From Flammeovirgaceae bacterium BBD 1991-12 (lineage in GTDB: Bacteria; Bacteroidota; Bacteroidia; Cytophagales; Cyclobacteriaceae): a DNA stretch of 45,845 nucleotides. The notes under the pieces were generated by a model. That model searched no databases. It was given only the letters and a program-made list of their open reading frames with translations, and was not told the origin of the DNA. The DNA is taken from positions 1 to 45,845 of the forward strand of contig LYSV01000040.1 of assembly GCA_001657315.1 (NCBI GenBank), written 5' to 3'. Position 1 is the stretch's first letter; each line of letters begins with the position of its first letter. A program made the position numbers and the translations under genes. Below, piece by piece: positions 27,024 to 37,438 of this stretch.

Positions 27024-27092
27024 AAAAGAAAAAACTTTTCAGCCAGTCTGAGTTGTAGAAAAACAGGAAGTGGTAATAATTTCCAGGTAATA

Positions 27093-27563
27093 TCACTCAC
27101 CGATCCTTATGTATTTTTCAAGAATGTTGCGTTTAATATTGGCTTCCTTTACTTCCTCCAACCCATATTGAATGAGGGTATCGCCCTTTATTTCTATAGT
27201 GAACGGGAAGCTGTGGCCTCTTATGGCCGCTACCCTGGTATAGCTCAGCGTTTCCGTATACTGATCACCTTCCAACCTGTAAGTGCCTCCTCCGCCGTAA
27301 AAACCCTCACTATCACTATGATCCTGATTGAAAAATGCGAAGTGACCTTTATTGATAATTTTCACAAAATCTGTTTCTGACAGATCCTTGACCTGAAGAG
27401 AATCATTTTCCCGGATCTCACCGTATATCATTTTCCAGGTTCCAACGAGTTCATTCACACTTTCAGTGTCATTTGGTGATGAATTCGTTTTTTCCTTGTT
27501 ACAGGAGCCTGACATTATAGTCAGGAGGGATAAGATCATGGCTCTTTTCATATTTGGGTTCAT
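27093..27563 (-). CDS. Lipocalin-like lipoprotein
   Basis: A 156-aa lipoprotein (signal MNPNMKRAMILSLLTIMSGSC, Cys21; Met5 is an equally good start). The mature domain begins LVGTWKMIYGEI, the typical lipocalin-like GxW opening, and continues with strands (HFAFFNQDHSD, GGTYRLEGDQYTETLSY, FTIEIKGDTLIQYG) of the lipocalin-like families of Bacteroidota (DUF4488-like). Probably a periplasmic or outer-membrane binding protein; ligand unknown. It has its own transcription unit, 66 bp upstream of the two-haem protein's 3' end. Confidence 0.75.
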   Translation of the reverse strand: MNPNMKRAMILSLLTIMSGSCNKEKTNSSPNDTESVNELVGTWKMIYGEIRENDSLQVKDLSETDFVKIINKGHFAFFNQDHSDSEGFYGGGGTYRLEGDQYTETLSYTRVAAIRGHSFPFTIEIKGDTLIQYGLEEVKEANIKRNILEKYIRIGE

Positions 27564-27629
27564 GTTTGTTTTTTTGTTTGGGGTCGTAATTTATTGATTT
27601 TAGCGGTAACCTATATACTTCAGGCTCAT

Positions 27630-29123
27630 TTACAGGCAAAGCATATAAGCTACCAAAGCCTCCTTTTCATCTTTAGTCAACTTCAGTTCCAGCACAAGGT
27701 CAAAGAATTCTACGGCATCCGCAAGTGTGGGGCACCGGCCGTCGTGCAAATAGGGTGGTGAATCTTTGATACCTCTTAGTGGAAAGGTTTTAATCGGGCC
27801 CTCGGGTCTCCCTTTGTAAAATCGTTCGACCTGCAGATCATGCATGTAATCATCTACAAAGGCCGGGCCTGCATGGCAACCCGAGCATTTTGCCTTTCCA
27901 AAAAACAGTTTTTCACCCAGCAGTTCCTGTTGAGTTGCCTTATCTTCATATAGCTTTCCTAATGGCCCCAGCTTTGGAGCAGGAGGAAAATCAAGAATAG
28001 CATTGAAGTCACCCATTCGGTTGGTAACTTCCCTCTTCTGTGCTCTGGGGCCGATCGCCTGCTGCATACCAGGATCACCGTCGAAGTATTCTTCAACTTC
28101 TGCAAAATGATCCATGCTCCTGATGGACCGCTTGGAGGCCAACTGCATGAGATTATAATTGCCCCTCATGGTGGGTGTTTCCACACGCAACCTCGCCAGA
28201 TTAGGTCTCGCATCGGGAGCCAGTTCAAAAGCTCCGTTGGTATGACCATTTACATGGCACGAAAAACAGGAAACCCCTGCACTGGGTTGCAGTGTAACGC
28301 GGTGAGGCGTATGATTAAACCATGTAGTTGGTGTCGGCTTCAGCAGCTCCTTCAGGCCTTCCATCTGCTCTGCCGTGATCAAACCATTAAAGATCTCATA
28401 GTAGTTGCTCAATGTTACCTCTTTTCCACCACTGATATCACCCAGCTCCTTGTGTGTGGTAAGGAACATGGGTGGAGGGAACTCAGGCAGGTATTCATCC
28501 GGAAAGTCATGATCCACATCTATTCTTTCATGTTCAGGGTGGGCTTTGTTCCAGCTATCCGGAAAAACCATATGCGCCGTAGAGTGCAACGGGTGAGCCA
28601 AAGGTTTATAGGGAAACAGATCCCGTCGTTTGATTTCCGCCGCGCTCAGTTTTGATAGATCCTCAAAAGATGTTATTCCTTTGGGCAGCCTGGCTACAGG
28701 CCCGGCCATGACCGGTTTTCTATTCCCGGACATGAATCTTCCGGGTATTGCCTCACCGCTGAAATCGTATCTTTTGTTCATATAGTCCCTGACATCCTTC
28801 ATTAATTCAGGCTTTTGATCTTTATGAAATGCCACCCATTCTTCCCATGTCATGGGGAGCTCCGGGGTACCAAAAGAGCTTTTTCCTCTTCCTGCGTATT
28901 TCCACAATTCCAAAGGAGACCTCTCACCCTTTTTCAGTTCGGGATAGGGCATCAGGCTATCCACATAGCTACTGCCCAAACCATAGTCATAAGCTATGTA
29001 GTCGGAGATTTTAGCCCCGGGGCTCTGGAGCATGTGTAAATTCCTGTCGGCCAGTTGAAAGCCAACTGCAGCCATAAATATTAAAGCGCCGCCTGCGATC
29101 AATAGTTTTTTGTTTTTAAACAT
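27630..29123 (-). CDS. Di-haem c-type cytochrome (peroxidase-like)
   Basis: A 497-aa exported protein with an N-terminal hydrophobic signal or anchor (LLIAGGALIFMAAVGFQL). It has two haem c attachment motifs, CFSCH (286-290) and CSGCH (413-417), and the last 90 residues (GKAKCSGCHAGPAFVDD...FPLRGIKDSPPYLHDGRCPTLADAVEFF) match the C-terminal lobe of MauG/cytochrome-c-peroxidase-like proteins. The long N-terminal part (residues 30-270) precedes the first haem and is larger than in classical peroxidases. Reaction probably peroxide reduction or another periplasmic oxidation. Monocistronic. Confidence 0.85.
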   Translation of the reverse strand: MFKNKKLLIAGGALIFMAAVGFQLADRNLHMLQSPGAKISDYIAYDYGLGSSYVDSLMPYPELKKGERSPLELWKYAGRGKSSFGTPELPMTWEEWVAFHKDQKPELMKDVRDYMNKRYDFSGEAIPGRFMSGNRKPVMAGPVARLPKGITSFEDLSKLSAAEIKRRDLFPYKPLAHPLHSTAHMVFPDSWNKAHPEHERIDVDHDFPDEYLPEFPPPMFLTTHKELGDISGGKEVTLSNYYEIFNGLITAEQMEGLKELLKPTPTTWFNHTPHRVTLQPSAGVSCFSCHVNGHTNGAFELAPDARPNLARLRVETPTMRGNYNLMQLASKRSIRSMDHFAEVEEYFDGDPGMQQAIGPRAQKREVTNRMGDFNAILDFPPAPKLGPLGKLYEDKATQQELLGEKLFFGKAKCSGCHAGPAFVDDYMHDLQVERFYKGRPEGPIKTFPLRGIKDSPPYLHDGRCPTLADAVEFFDLVLELKLTKDEKEALVAYMLCL

Positions 29124-29695
29124 GGGTTTTAAATTGGGTATAACATCCGGGTATGTAGAGCAGAGAACAGAAGCACAAGACTGTCCTCACACTCAAGATC
29201 ATACGATAATAAATTTACATATCGTAGCGGAGATTCCAATTCACTGAACTGTTTTCAGCCTCATGCCCCAGGCATCGTAATAAAATATCACTTTAAAACC
29301 TCTAAGGCACTTTTTATCTATTCTGTACATTCTTTGTAAAGTGCCACCCTATTCAAGCATTTGTAATACAGTGCTGTTTTTCACCCACTGATCTCTAACG
29401 GGTCCTTAGGATCACTGTGCAGAGCCCGGGACGGAGTGAAATGTAGCACCACTCAAGGCCCCTTGTATCATAAGGTTGTCTTTTGAGGAAAATGGCTGGG
29501 TTGTGTTTTACACAAGTAATTCACCAGTGGTGTCACAACTGACACTTTTCATTTTCAGCTTCCTTATTTCCATATAATCACAACCCTCACCAATCACCGG
29601 TATTCCGGTCAAAGACCGGCACCGGGTAGCACCTTAATGATTTGCATGGCAAGACTAAGCAACCTATGTTTACAACATCAACACCCGAACAAGTC
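29124..29695. other. 572-bp intergenic region with two palindromes
   Basis: No gene is supported here. Two structures are visible: a minus-orientation copy of the window's interspersed palindrome at about 29401-29430, and the perfect hairpin CCGGTC-AAA-GACCGG at 29607-29621. The latter lies 75 bp before a short membrane-peptide gene and could be part of its leader or a terminator. Confidence 0.4.
29401..29430 (-). repeat. Interspersed palindrome, copy f
   Basis: On the plus strand CCTTAGGATCACTGTGCAGA closely matches the reverse complement of the copy at 41036-41067 (about 18-19 of 22 positions by eye). The outer arm is degenerate. It lies outside the 36-43 kb island. Confidence 0.5.
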
Positions 29696-29803
29696 ATGAA
29701 AATATCCTTTAAAGATCAGAAATTAAGCAGAATGTTTTTCAAGGGACTGGAATTAGGCGCACTGATAGGTGGTCTGGCATATATTGTTTCCATGTTTATC
29801 TGA
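29696..29803 (+). CDS. 35-residue single-helix membrane peptide
   Basis: A short reading frame with ATG start, encoding a basic amphipathic N-terminus (MKISFKDQKLSRMFFKG) and one hydrophobic helix (LELGALIGGLAYIVSMFI). The composition is that of small inner-membrane peptides rather than random sequence, and it is the only candidate in a 780-bp gap. No RBS is expected to be strong in Bacteroidota. Function unknown; it may be chance. Confidence 0.35.
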   Translation: MKISFKDQKLSRMFFKGLELGALIGGLAYIVSMFI

Positions 29804-29905
29804 GAAAAAGCCCTTTTGCTACCTTTTGCCTCATAAAATAAGTATATATACGTTAGCTGAAGCTCAATGGTTGCCTGGCATTAACTGATCTTAGGTTAAG
29901 GAACG

Positions 29906-30661
29906 CTAAACCCGCACCTTGGGAAAGCCTCCGTCAACGAATATTTCCGTGCCATGAATAAAGAATGCATCATCGGAAGCGAGGAAACTGACGGCTTTTG
30001 CCACTTCAGAAGGTTCACCAAATCTGGCCAGCGGTACCTGTGCAAGAACATCGCCGGCCAATGCTTCCACCTGCTCTTCGGACAGGTTGGACCGGTCAAA
30101 ATAATTGGTAGCGATCGGGCCGGGGCTTACGGCATTCACCCGTATGCCTTTGGGTGACAGCTCTGATGCAAATGTTTTTACAAAAGACTGCACCGCTGCC
30201 TTACAGGCCGAATAAACGGAAGAGTCCGGCATACCGACTTCGGTGACAATGGATGTATTCAGGATCACTGAGCTGCCTGCCGTCATGAGCGGTAAGACCT
30301 GCTGTACGGTAAAGAGTGTTCCCTTAACCAGCACGTTGACCATCTCGTCGATATGCGCTTCATCCACATTTTCAAGAGAGGCATATTTACCAAAACCGGC
30401 ATTGACATATAAAACATCTATTTTCGGAGTGATAGCAGCAACGCTCCCTTCCAAAGCGAACAGGTCGGCCATCTTACCTGCATCACTTACGATCCCCCTT
30501 GCATTAGGGCCCAGCTCATGGACAGTTTTCTCCAACGTATCCTGAAACCTGCCGGTAATGATCACCTGAGCGCCATGATCGATAAATTCCTGAGCGGTAG
30601 CCTTGCCTATGCCGCTGGTACCTCCTGTGATCAGGACATGTTTGTTCTTGAATCTTTGCAT
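29906..30661 (-). CDS. SDR-family NAD(P)-dependent oxidoreductase
   Basis: A 251-aa classical short-chain dehydrogenase/reductase. Cofactor motif GGTSGIG at 13-19, structural NAG at 87-89, catalytic Ser137 (NTSIVTEVG), Tyr150 and Lys154 (YSACK), and the PGPIATNYF and LASDDAFFIHGTEIFVDGG segments downstream. ITGRF near residue 35-39 suggests NADP preference. Full length. The substrate cannot be inferred and no pathway neighbours are present. Confidence 0.93.
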   Translation of the reverse strand: MQRFKNKHVLITGGTSGIGKATAQEFIDHGAQVIITGRFQDTLEKTVHELGPNARGIVSDAGKMADLFALEGSVAAITPKIDVLYVNAGFGKYASLENVDEAHIDEMVNVLVKGTLFTVQQVLPLMTAGSSVILNTSIVTEVGMPDSSVYSACKAAVQSFVKTFASELSPKGIRVNAVSPGPIATNYFDRSNLSEEQVEALAGDVLAQVPLARFGEPSEVAKAVSFLASDDAFFIHGTEIFVDGGFPKVRV

Positions 30662-30766
30662 CGTGTTTTTACTTTTTTTGTTATCGGTTGCAAAGATTCC
30701 GATCGCATGTAGCGTGTAAAACCCGATACTTGCTATGGTTTGATCAAAGAGATCCTGTTTGAGAGA

Positions 30767-31228
30767 TTACTCATTCAAATCAAGGTAATACAGCTTCGCA
30801 GCCTCTTCAATCTCAGCATCAATACTTCCGTCATACTTAAAACTGTAGAGGGACCATTTGTCGTTGGGTTTGTAAAACTGAAAAGTGTATCGAATGGGTT
30901 GCCGGTCAAATTTTACAAGATAACTCAAAAGAATATAGCTTTGTGAGAGTTTCTTTTCCACAATCAATTCATAACCATAGTATTCACCCACATAATCCTC
31001 GTTCAGTCCTTCAAGCTGGCTTTTCAGGTTTGTAATGGCATCTGTTGCCCTGTCCATCCATTTATTCGTCTTATACAGATTGTCCAGGGCCATTGAAGAC
31101 CCTACCGTCTTGTAATCCGTGAAAAACTGATCCACTATTTCCTTTGGGGATCTTTGGGCAATTCCCGAATGAGTCATGGAGAATACAGCAAAAGCCAAGA
31201 TGAGCTTAATTTTATAGTTTCTTTTCAT
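30767..31228 (-). CDS. Secreted protein of unknown function
   Basis: A 153-aa exported protein; start at 31228 chosen for the signal peptide MKRNYKIKLILAFAVFSMTHSGIAQ. The mature part (SPKEIVDQFFTDYKTVGSSMALDNLYKTNKWMD ... YVGEYYGYELIVEKKLSQSYILLSYLVKFDRQPIRYTFQFYKPNDKWSLYSFKYD) resembles an NTF2-like/cystatin-like small domain of the kind seen in Bacteroidota periplasmic proteins. No catalytic motif. A copy of the window's palindromic repeat is about 80 bp upstream. Confidence 0.65.
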   Translation of the reverse strand: MKRNYKIKLILAFAVFSMTHSGIAQRSPKEIVDQFFTDYKTVGSSMALDNLYKTNKWMDRATDAITNLKSQLEGLNEDYVGEYYGYELIVEKKLSQSYILLSYLVKFDRQPIRYTFQFYKPNDKWSLYSFKYDGSIDAEIEEAAKLYYLDLNE

Positions 31229-31309
31229 TTTTAAAGGAGAATATTGAGTAGGACAATGATTTGAATAAATGTACAAAGTTTTCAATTGCGATAGTTATCT
31301 GATGCTACC

Positions 31310-31329
31310 TTAAGTTCAGCATAGCGGTC
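31310..31329 (+). repeat. Interspersed palindrome, copy e (core only)
   Basis: TTAAGTTCAGCATAGCGGTC differs from the core of the copy at 41036-41067 (TTAGGTTCAGCACAGCGGTC) at two positions. The right arm of the palindrome is not preserved. It lies between the secreted protein and thiD. Confidence 0.5.
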
Positions 31330-31381
31330 TGCGATCATAGTTTTAAAACACACTACTGCTGATCTAAAAAACAATCTCCAC

Positions 31382-32191
31382 TCACCACCACGCATAAAAA
31401 TGATGGACCGGGCCATTTCCCTTACCTGTCTGATAGCTTTGTCCCGCCTCAATAGCTTCTCTGGTGAAAGTAATACCGTGGGATACCGCTTCCGGTAATG
31501 TTGTCCCTTTGGCGTAGTAAGTCGCTATCGCTGAGGAGAGGGAGCAGCCCGTGCCGTGTGTATTTTTCGTTTCATTACGCCTGCCGCTGAACCGGTAGGT
31601 CTTTTCGTTTTTCGCATCATAGAAAAAATCCACCAGCTCATGGCCGGTTAAGTGTCCTCCTTTTAACAGGATCGAAGTTCCCAGCATCCCCGCCAGCTGC
31701 TGCGCTGCCCATTCCATTTTATCAAAAGGGATCGCTTTTCCCAGCAGGATCTCCGCTTCGGGGAGATTGGGTGTGACCAGGTGCGCTATTGGGATCAGCA
31801 GCTCCACGAGGGCTTTTACAGCCTTCTCCGGGAGCAGCCTGTCACCGGAAGTAGCCACCATCACCGGGTCCAGGACAAGTTTTACCCGGGGCAATTCTAC
31901 CAGCATTTCGGCTACTGCCCCGATGATGGCAGGAGAGTGCAGCATGCCGACCTTTACCGCATCCACACCTATATCATCCACAACAGATCTTATTTGAGCT
32001 TTCACCATAGTGGGTGACAGCCCCTCGACCGCCTGTACCCCCACCGTATTTTGGGCAGTAACGGCAGTGATAGCCGTCATGCCATACCCTCCACAGGCGG
32101 AGATGGTCTTCAGGTCTGCCTGGATACCCGCGCCACCACCGGAATCACTACCGGCTATGGTAAGAACTCTTACGTGCTTTTTCAATTTCAT
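31382..32191 (-). CDS. thiD: Hydroxymethylpyrimidine/phosphomethylpyrimidine kinase ThiD
   Basis: A 269-aa ribokinase-fold kinase that phosphorylates HMP to HMP-P and HMP-PP for thiamine synthesis. [22 protein letters not shown] at residues 9-30 is the substrate loop. [33 protein letters not shown] and the anion-hole segment [14 protein letters not shown] near the C-terminus are all kept. The first 44 bp overlap the end of thiE in another frame; a later start would remove the conserved N-terminal motif, so the overlap is real. It is the last gene of the riboswitch-led operon. Confidence 0.95.
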   Translation of the reverse strand: MKLKKHVRVLTIAGSDSGGGAGIQADLKTISACGGYGMTAITAVTAQNTVGVQAVEGLSPTMVKAQIRSVVDDIGVDAVKVGMLHSPAIIGAVAEMLVELPRVKLVLDPVMVATSGDRLLPEKAVKALVELLIPIAHLVTPNLPEAEILLGKAIPFDKMEWAAQQLAGMLGTSILLKGGHLTGHELVDFFYDAKNEKTYRFSGRRNETKNTHGTGCSLSSAIATYYAKGTTLPEAVSHGITFTREAIEAGQSYQTGKGNGPVHHFYAWW

Positions 32192-32810
32192 CTTTCATGG
32201 ATCTTGCAGCCGCGGATACATCCGGTGCCTGCATAAGGTAGCTCACCACCGCCACCCCGTTTGCACCGGCATGGATCACCTCTGCTGCATTCTGAAGATC
32301 TATCCCACCAATGGCCATAGCAGAATGCCGGCACAGCCCTGTGATTTCCCTTACTCCCTCCAGCCCCAGCGGAGCAGCAATATCTTTTTTAGTAGTGGTA
32401 CTGAAAACGGGAGAAAGCCCGATGTAATCAACAGGGAGCGAATTGCTGACCAGCGCATGTTCTTTCGTTTCCACGGACAGGCCGATAATGCTGCGATCTC
32501 CCAGTAACCTCCTGGCCTGTAACACAGGCATATCGGATTGCCCTAAATGAACACCTGCTGCATTTACTTCCAGCGCCACGTCTACGTGGTCGTTTATGAT
32601 CAGGGGAACATTGCGAGCCCGTAGTATTTCTTTTAGCAATAGTCCTTTCCGGATCATCGATGTTCTATCTGCCTGCTTTTCCCTGAGCTGCACCATAGTT
32701 ACACCCCCGTCAACGGCACATGAAACTATGCGGGCAAGATGGTCCTCATCCCTGTACATGTTTTCATCAGTCACCAGGCAAAGCCTCAGGTCGTATTCAG
32801 GCAAGGTCAC
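32148..32810 (-). CDS. thiE: Thiamine-phosphate synthase ThiE
   Basis: A 220-aa TIM-barrel enzyme joining HMP-PP and HET-P to thiamine phosphate. Conserved parts: [13 protein letters not shown] (phosphate/substrate loop, about 36-48), [24 protein letters not shown] (about 72-95), [22 protein letters not shown], and [25 protein letters not shown]. Start overlaps the thiM stop by 4 bp (ATGA), and the end overlaps thiD by 44 bp, so translation of the four genes is tightly coupled. Confidence 0.95.
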   Translation of the reverse strand: MTLPEYDLRLCLVTDENMYRDEDHLARIVSCAVDGGVTMVQLREKQADRTSMIRKGLLLKEILRARNVPLIINDHVDVALEVNAAGVHLGQSDMPVLQARRLLGDRSIIGLSVETKEHALVSNSLPVDYIGLSPVFSTTTKKDIAAPLGLEGVREITGLCRHSAMAIGGIDLQNAAEVIHAGANGVAVVSYLMQAPDVSAAARSMKDEIEKARKSSYHSR

Positions 32811-33628
32811 GCTACAAATGAGTGATGGGTTTCAAATTCGATCATATCCATAAATTCCTCCCTGGTAAGATCATACAACTTATCCAGTAGCTGTAATTGC
32901 AACGTTCCCGGGCCGTTCGCTTCTTTTGCCGCCAGCTGACCTGCCACACCCATAAAAGCCATTGCAGCTGTGGTGGCCTCAAAGTGATCATCATGTACAC
33001 CGGTAAAAGCCCCTATGATTGCCGTACTGGTGCACCCCATCCCGGTTACTTTCGCCATTAACGCATCCCCGTTATGTATCAGGGCTATCCGTCCCTTATC
33101 CAGAATATAGTCAGTAGCCCCGCTTACGCAGATGACACTGCCAATGCTTTGGTTCAATGACCTGGCGGCTTCCAGTGCGGAGCCGGCAGCATCACTGCTG
33201 TCTACTCCCCGGGTCGTTTTGGACTGATCGTGCGCAGCCATGATCTCCGAGCTGTTCCCCCTTAGTACATCAGGAGCCTGGATGCCTATGAGCTCAGCCA
33301 GCACCTGATTACGAAAGGCAGTGGCTCCCGCACCTACCGGGTCCAGTACCACGGGTTTTTTAAGTTCACCCGCTTTTTTCACAGCTTTCTTCATGGATGC
33401 CACCCAATGGGCATCCAGGGTCCCTATATTTACTACCAGCGCTTGGGCTATGGATACCATGCTTTCTACCTCCTCAGACGCATGTGCCATTACAGGCGAA
33501 GCTCCTGCAGCCAGCAGCGCATTGGCCGTGTTGTTCATAACCACATAATTGGTAATGTTATGCACAAGGGGATTACCTGCCCGTACTTTTTCGACCAGGT
33601 CATACAAACTTTCTTTTGTCATATTCAT
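32807..33628 (-). CDS. thiM: Hydroxyethylthiazole kinase ThiM
   Basis: A 273-aa kinase that phosphorylates 4-methyl-5-hydroxyethylthiazole, a salvage step of thiamine synthesis. NPLVHNITNYVVMNNTANALLAAGASPVMAHA (about 19-50) is the diagnostic start. PVVLDPVGAGAT, RGNSSEI, VSGATDYI and the ATP-site MGCTSTAIIGAF follow. It begins 6 bp after thiC and overlaps thiE by 4 bp. Its presence, and the absence here of thiG/thiH/thiS, means this operon makes HMP de novo but salvages the thiazole unless the other genes are elsewhere. Confidence 0.95.
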   Translation of the reverse strand: MNMTKESLYDLVEKVRAGNPLVHNITNYVVMNNTANALLAAGASPVMAHASEEVESMVSIAQALVVNIGTLDAHWVASMKKAVKKAGELKKPVVLDPVGAGATAFRNQVLAELIGIQAPDVLRGNSSEIMAAHDQSKTTRGVDSSDAAGSALEAARSLNQSIGSVICVSGATDYILDKGRIALIHNGDALMAKVTGMGCTSTAIIGAFTGVHDDHFEATTAAMAFMGVAGQLAAKEANGPGTLQLQLLDKLYDLTREEFMDMIEFETHHSFVA

Positions 33629-33634
33629 AACGGT

Positions 33635-35533
<1,899 letters not shown>

Positions 35534-35600
35534 TCACATCCGGCCACTAAAGAATAGGATTGAAAAATCAGGCTGTGCCACCTGACTTTCACTATACAGC

Positions 35601-35682
35601 AACGTGTTATCCCTTCGCTACCATTATGCAGATCAGGTTCAATGGGTATGATCTCAGCCGAATGATTGGCACCCCTACACGA
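35601..35682 (-). promoter_or_regulatory. TPP (THI-box) riboswitch
   Basis: Read on the minus strand the segment contains GGGGTGCC, then GGCTGAGATCATACCC, then GAACCTGATCTG and TAATGGTAGCGAAGGGA, the conserved helices and bulges of the thiamine pyrophosphate aptamer in the right order. It ends about 100 nt upstream of the thiC start. Thiamine pyrophosphate should switch off the thiC-thiM-thiE-thiD operon. The expression platform is not clear; no strong terminator hairpin is seen before thiC. Confidence 0.95.
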
Positions 35683-35775
35683 TCAAAACTAAACAAATTA
35701 TAAAAGGAATAAAAAATTGGTTTCAAAAAATCCATAGGATAGAATTTTATGGTCTTTTGAGACCAAAGGGCCTCT

Positions 35776-36420
35776 TCAATTTCGGGATAAGGAGCCCGGA
35801 TCTTTTCCCGGGTTGCTGAAATCCTTTTGTTGTAAACCGAGGTCCGCCGAAAGGGTGAGCCGCAGGTGATTTTTCTTTTCACCGGCCCGGGCAGTCTTCA
35901 GCCGGCCACTGATACGGCGGATCTGATTGAAGACCAGGCACAGCGATATGTCGTTACTGCTGTCAGGGTGGCTAATGAAAGGGATATTTGCATCCAGCGT
36001 GAAGGTGATGCTGTTCTTTACGGACGACAGGTCCATGAGGATACAGCTGGCGTCCTTTGTGATGGCGTAGTCAAACAGATAGCTGGCGGCCATGTAAAAC
36101 CGTGCGGCCTCTTCCAGCCCTGTCAGACTACGGACGGCCACGGAGCTGGTGGTACAGCCGCGCCATGAAAAGGAAATAAAAACACCGCTGTGCATGGCAT
36201 TCCGCCGCTCGGTGAAGTGATAAAGCAGGTAGCACAGTGTATTGCCCTGGTCCACCAGCTTACTCATACACCGGTACAGGTCATTGTCAGCGGAGATGAG
36301 CTCACGCACGGCCCATGGCATATCTTCTGTTCCTGTTTCGCCAACGCGGCGGAAGAGGGCTTCTGTATCGCCCGTGCTCAGCGCCTGGCGAAGTAGTTCA
36401 CACATTTCGGACATTTTCAT
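35776..36420 (-). CDS. Hypothetical protein, no family recognised
   Basis: A 214-aa protein. N-terminus KMSEMCELLRQALSTGDTEALFRRVGETG is helical; the middle includes FISFSWRGCTTSSVAVRSLTGLEEAARFYMAASYLFDY and ITFTLDANIPFISHPDSSNDISLCLVFNQIRRISGRLK, alternating strands and helices. No signal peptide. The last 30 residues are basic and disordered. It ends upstream of the riboswitch on the same strand, so some transcription may enter the leader. It has many positively charged and G+C-rich codons, as in the flanking chromosome. Confidence 0.6.
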   Translation of the reverse strand: MKMSEMCELLRQALSTGDTEALFRRVGETGTEDMPWAVRELISADNDLYRCMSKLVDQGNTLCYLLYHFTERRNAMHSGVFISFSWRGCTTSSVAVRSLTGLEEAARFYMAASYLFDYAITKDASCILMDLSSVKNSITFTLDANIPFISHPDSSNDISLCLVFNQIRRISGRLKTARAGEKKNHLRLTLSADLGLQQKDFSNPGKDPGSLSRN

Positions 36421-36465
36421 ATTGTTATTGTTTTTAGGGTTGGTTCCTGGGTTTCGGACAGTGTT

Positions 36466-36560
36466 TCAACTCACCCCCATTTCCCCTTGCGGGGAAATAT
36501 CCCCTCTCTAAGCTTAGAGAGGGGGATGTTCAAACGAAGTTTGAGCGAGGGGTGAGTTGA
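36466..36560. repeat. 95-bp element able to form a four-way (cloverleaf) junction
   Basis: Outer arms TCAACTCACCCC (36466-36477) and GGGGTGAGTTGA (36549-36560) are perfectly complementary. Inside are three hairpins in succession: ATTTCCCC-TTGC-GGGGAAAT (36479-36498), the perfect palindrome made of CCCCTCTCTAAG and its complement (36501-36524), and TCAAAC-GAA-GTTTGA (36530-36544). Nearly every base can pair. Such elements occur repeatedly in Bacteroidota genomes in my experience, but I know no assigned function. Confidence 0.8.
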
Positions 36561-36572
36561 CCCACACCACAC

Positions 36573-36631
36573 AGCTGCGGCGCCCCATCAAAAACCGGTG
36601 GCCTTTTGACGACAACCGGTGCACCGCAGCT
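36573..36631. repeat. Inverted repeat AGCTGCGG / CCGCAGCT
   Basis: 8-bp perfect terminal arms (12 of 14 if extended) enclosing two copies of the palindrome ACCGGT (about 36595-36600 and 36615-36620). It could form a stem with an inner hairpin. It follows the cruciform directly. Confidence 0.5.
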
Positions 36632-36677
36632 TCATGAACCCGAAGGACCGCAAACGGCCGGTGGTACGGCACAAAGG

Positions 36678-36717
36678 CAGCTTGTGCCTTACAAAACCAG
36701 CTTGTGCTTTACAAAAT
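36678..36717. repeat. 20-bp tandem duplication
   Basis: CAGCTTGTGCCTTACAAAAC is followed at once by CAGCTTGTGCTTTACAAAAT (18 of 20 identical). The first copy can also pair with the upstream GGCACAA to form a small hairpin. Confidence 0.6.
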
Positions 36718-36724
36718 AGTAGTG

Positions 36725-36773
36725 AGTAGTAAGTCTTAAGTCGTAAGTGGGGATTTGCTTAAGACTTACGACT
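36725..36773. repeat. Inverted repeat upstream of the XRE gene
   Basis: AGTAGTAAGTCTTAAG (36725-36740) pairs with CTTAAGACTTACGACT (36758-36773), 15 of 16 positions, with a 17-nt spacer. It ends 32 bp before the XRE start and could be its operator or a genomic repeat. Confidence 0.6.
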
Positions 36774-36805
36774 AAAAATCCAGCAAACTTAATATCTTTA
36801 ACCCT

Positions 36806-37237
36806 ATGGAAAGTACAACAAAACCCCGACCGAAGCACCTGGGCAGAAAGATCCGACGCATGCGGGAGATCCTGGGCGTAAAGCAGGATACCGTGGCCGA
36901 AGAGCTGGGTGTGACCCAACAGACTGTTTCCAACATTGAGAACACCGAAGCTGTGGACAATGCTACCCTCGAAAAGATAGCCGGTATACTGGGCGTGGAG
37001 CCTGAAGCGATTAAGGATTTCGACGAAGAACAGGTTATTTATAATATCCAAAACAATCATGAGCCCAAGCTCGAGGGTTCAAGCCAGTTGGTCAATGTAA
37101 ACTACCAATGTACATTCAATCCCATTGACAAATGGGTAGAGGCCGTTGAAGAAAATAAAAGGCTGTATGAGGAGCTGCTGAAAAGTGAGCGGGAGAAGGT
37201 GGCGATGCTGGAGAAGATGCTGGAGGGGAGGAAGTAG
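36806..37237 (+). CDS. XRE-family helix-turn-helix regulator
   Basis: A 143-aa regulator. The HTH_3 domain covers about 12-68 (GRKIRRMREILGVKQDTVAEELGVTQQTVSNIENTEAVDNATLEKIAGILGV). The C-terminal part has a putative ligand or dimer segment, then a coiled coil (WVEAVEENKRLYEELLKSEREKVAMLEKMLEG, about 110-142), which implies oligomerisation. Upstream DNA is rich in inverted repeats, which may be its targets. It is 200 bp before darT on the same strand; whether it controls that pair is unknown. Other genes of this type in Bacteroidota stand alone. Confidence 0.88.
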   Translation: MESTTKPRPKHLGRKIRRMREILGVKQDTVAEELGVTQQTVSNIENTEAVDNATLEKIAGILGVEPEAIKDFDEEQVIYNIQNNHEPKLEGSSQLVNVNYQCTFNPIDKWVEAVEENKRLYEELLKSEREKVAMLEKMLEGRK

Positions 37238-37438
37238 ATTTGACGTGCGCCTGAAATGAAGTTGGGAGCTTCCTGGATCAGGATACTTTAGCTTCCTTGT
37301 ATCCGGTAGATTAGGAAAAGATATGATGTGGATATAATGCATAACTATGTTCATATATTGGGCTTCATTTGGCTGTCTCGCTATTCCAAACTGTTTCAAA
37401 TCCTTGCTTGTAATCTTAAAATTGGCTAGTCTAACCTA

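Larger units (their letters stand above)
36421..36805. other. 385-bp repeat-rich intergenic region
   Basis: Between the hypothetical protein (minus) and the XRE regulator (plus). Left to right: the 95-bp cruciform element, an inverted repeat at 36573-36631, a 20-bp tandem duplication (36678-36717) and a 16-bp-arm inverted repeat at 36725-36773. No protein-coding capacity is supported. It marks the left edge of the A+T-rich accessory island. Confidence 0.6.

Noticed and set aside
35607-35882. A 91-codon minus-strand frame
   Set aside because: It runs through the TPP aptamer and the C-terminus of the hypothetical protein in another frame; no protein features.
36466-36773. CRISPR-like repeat array
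   Set aside because: The repeats differ in sequence and length, have no regular spacers and no cas genes nearby.
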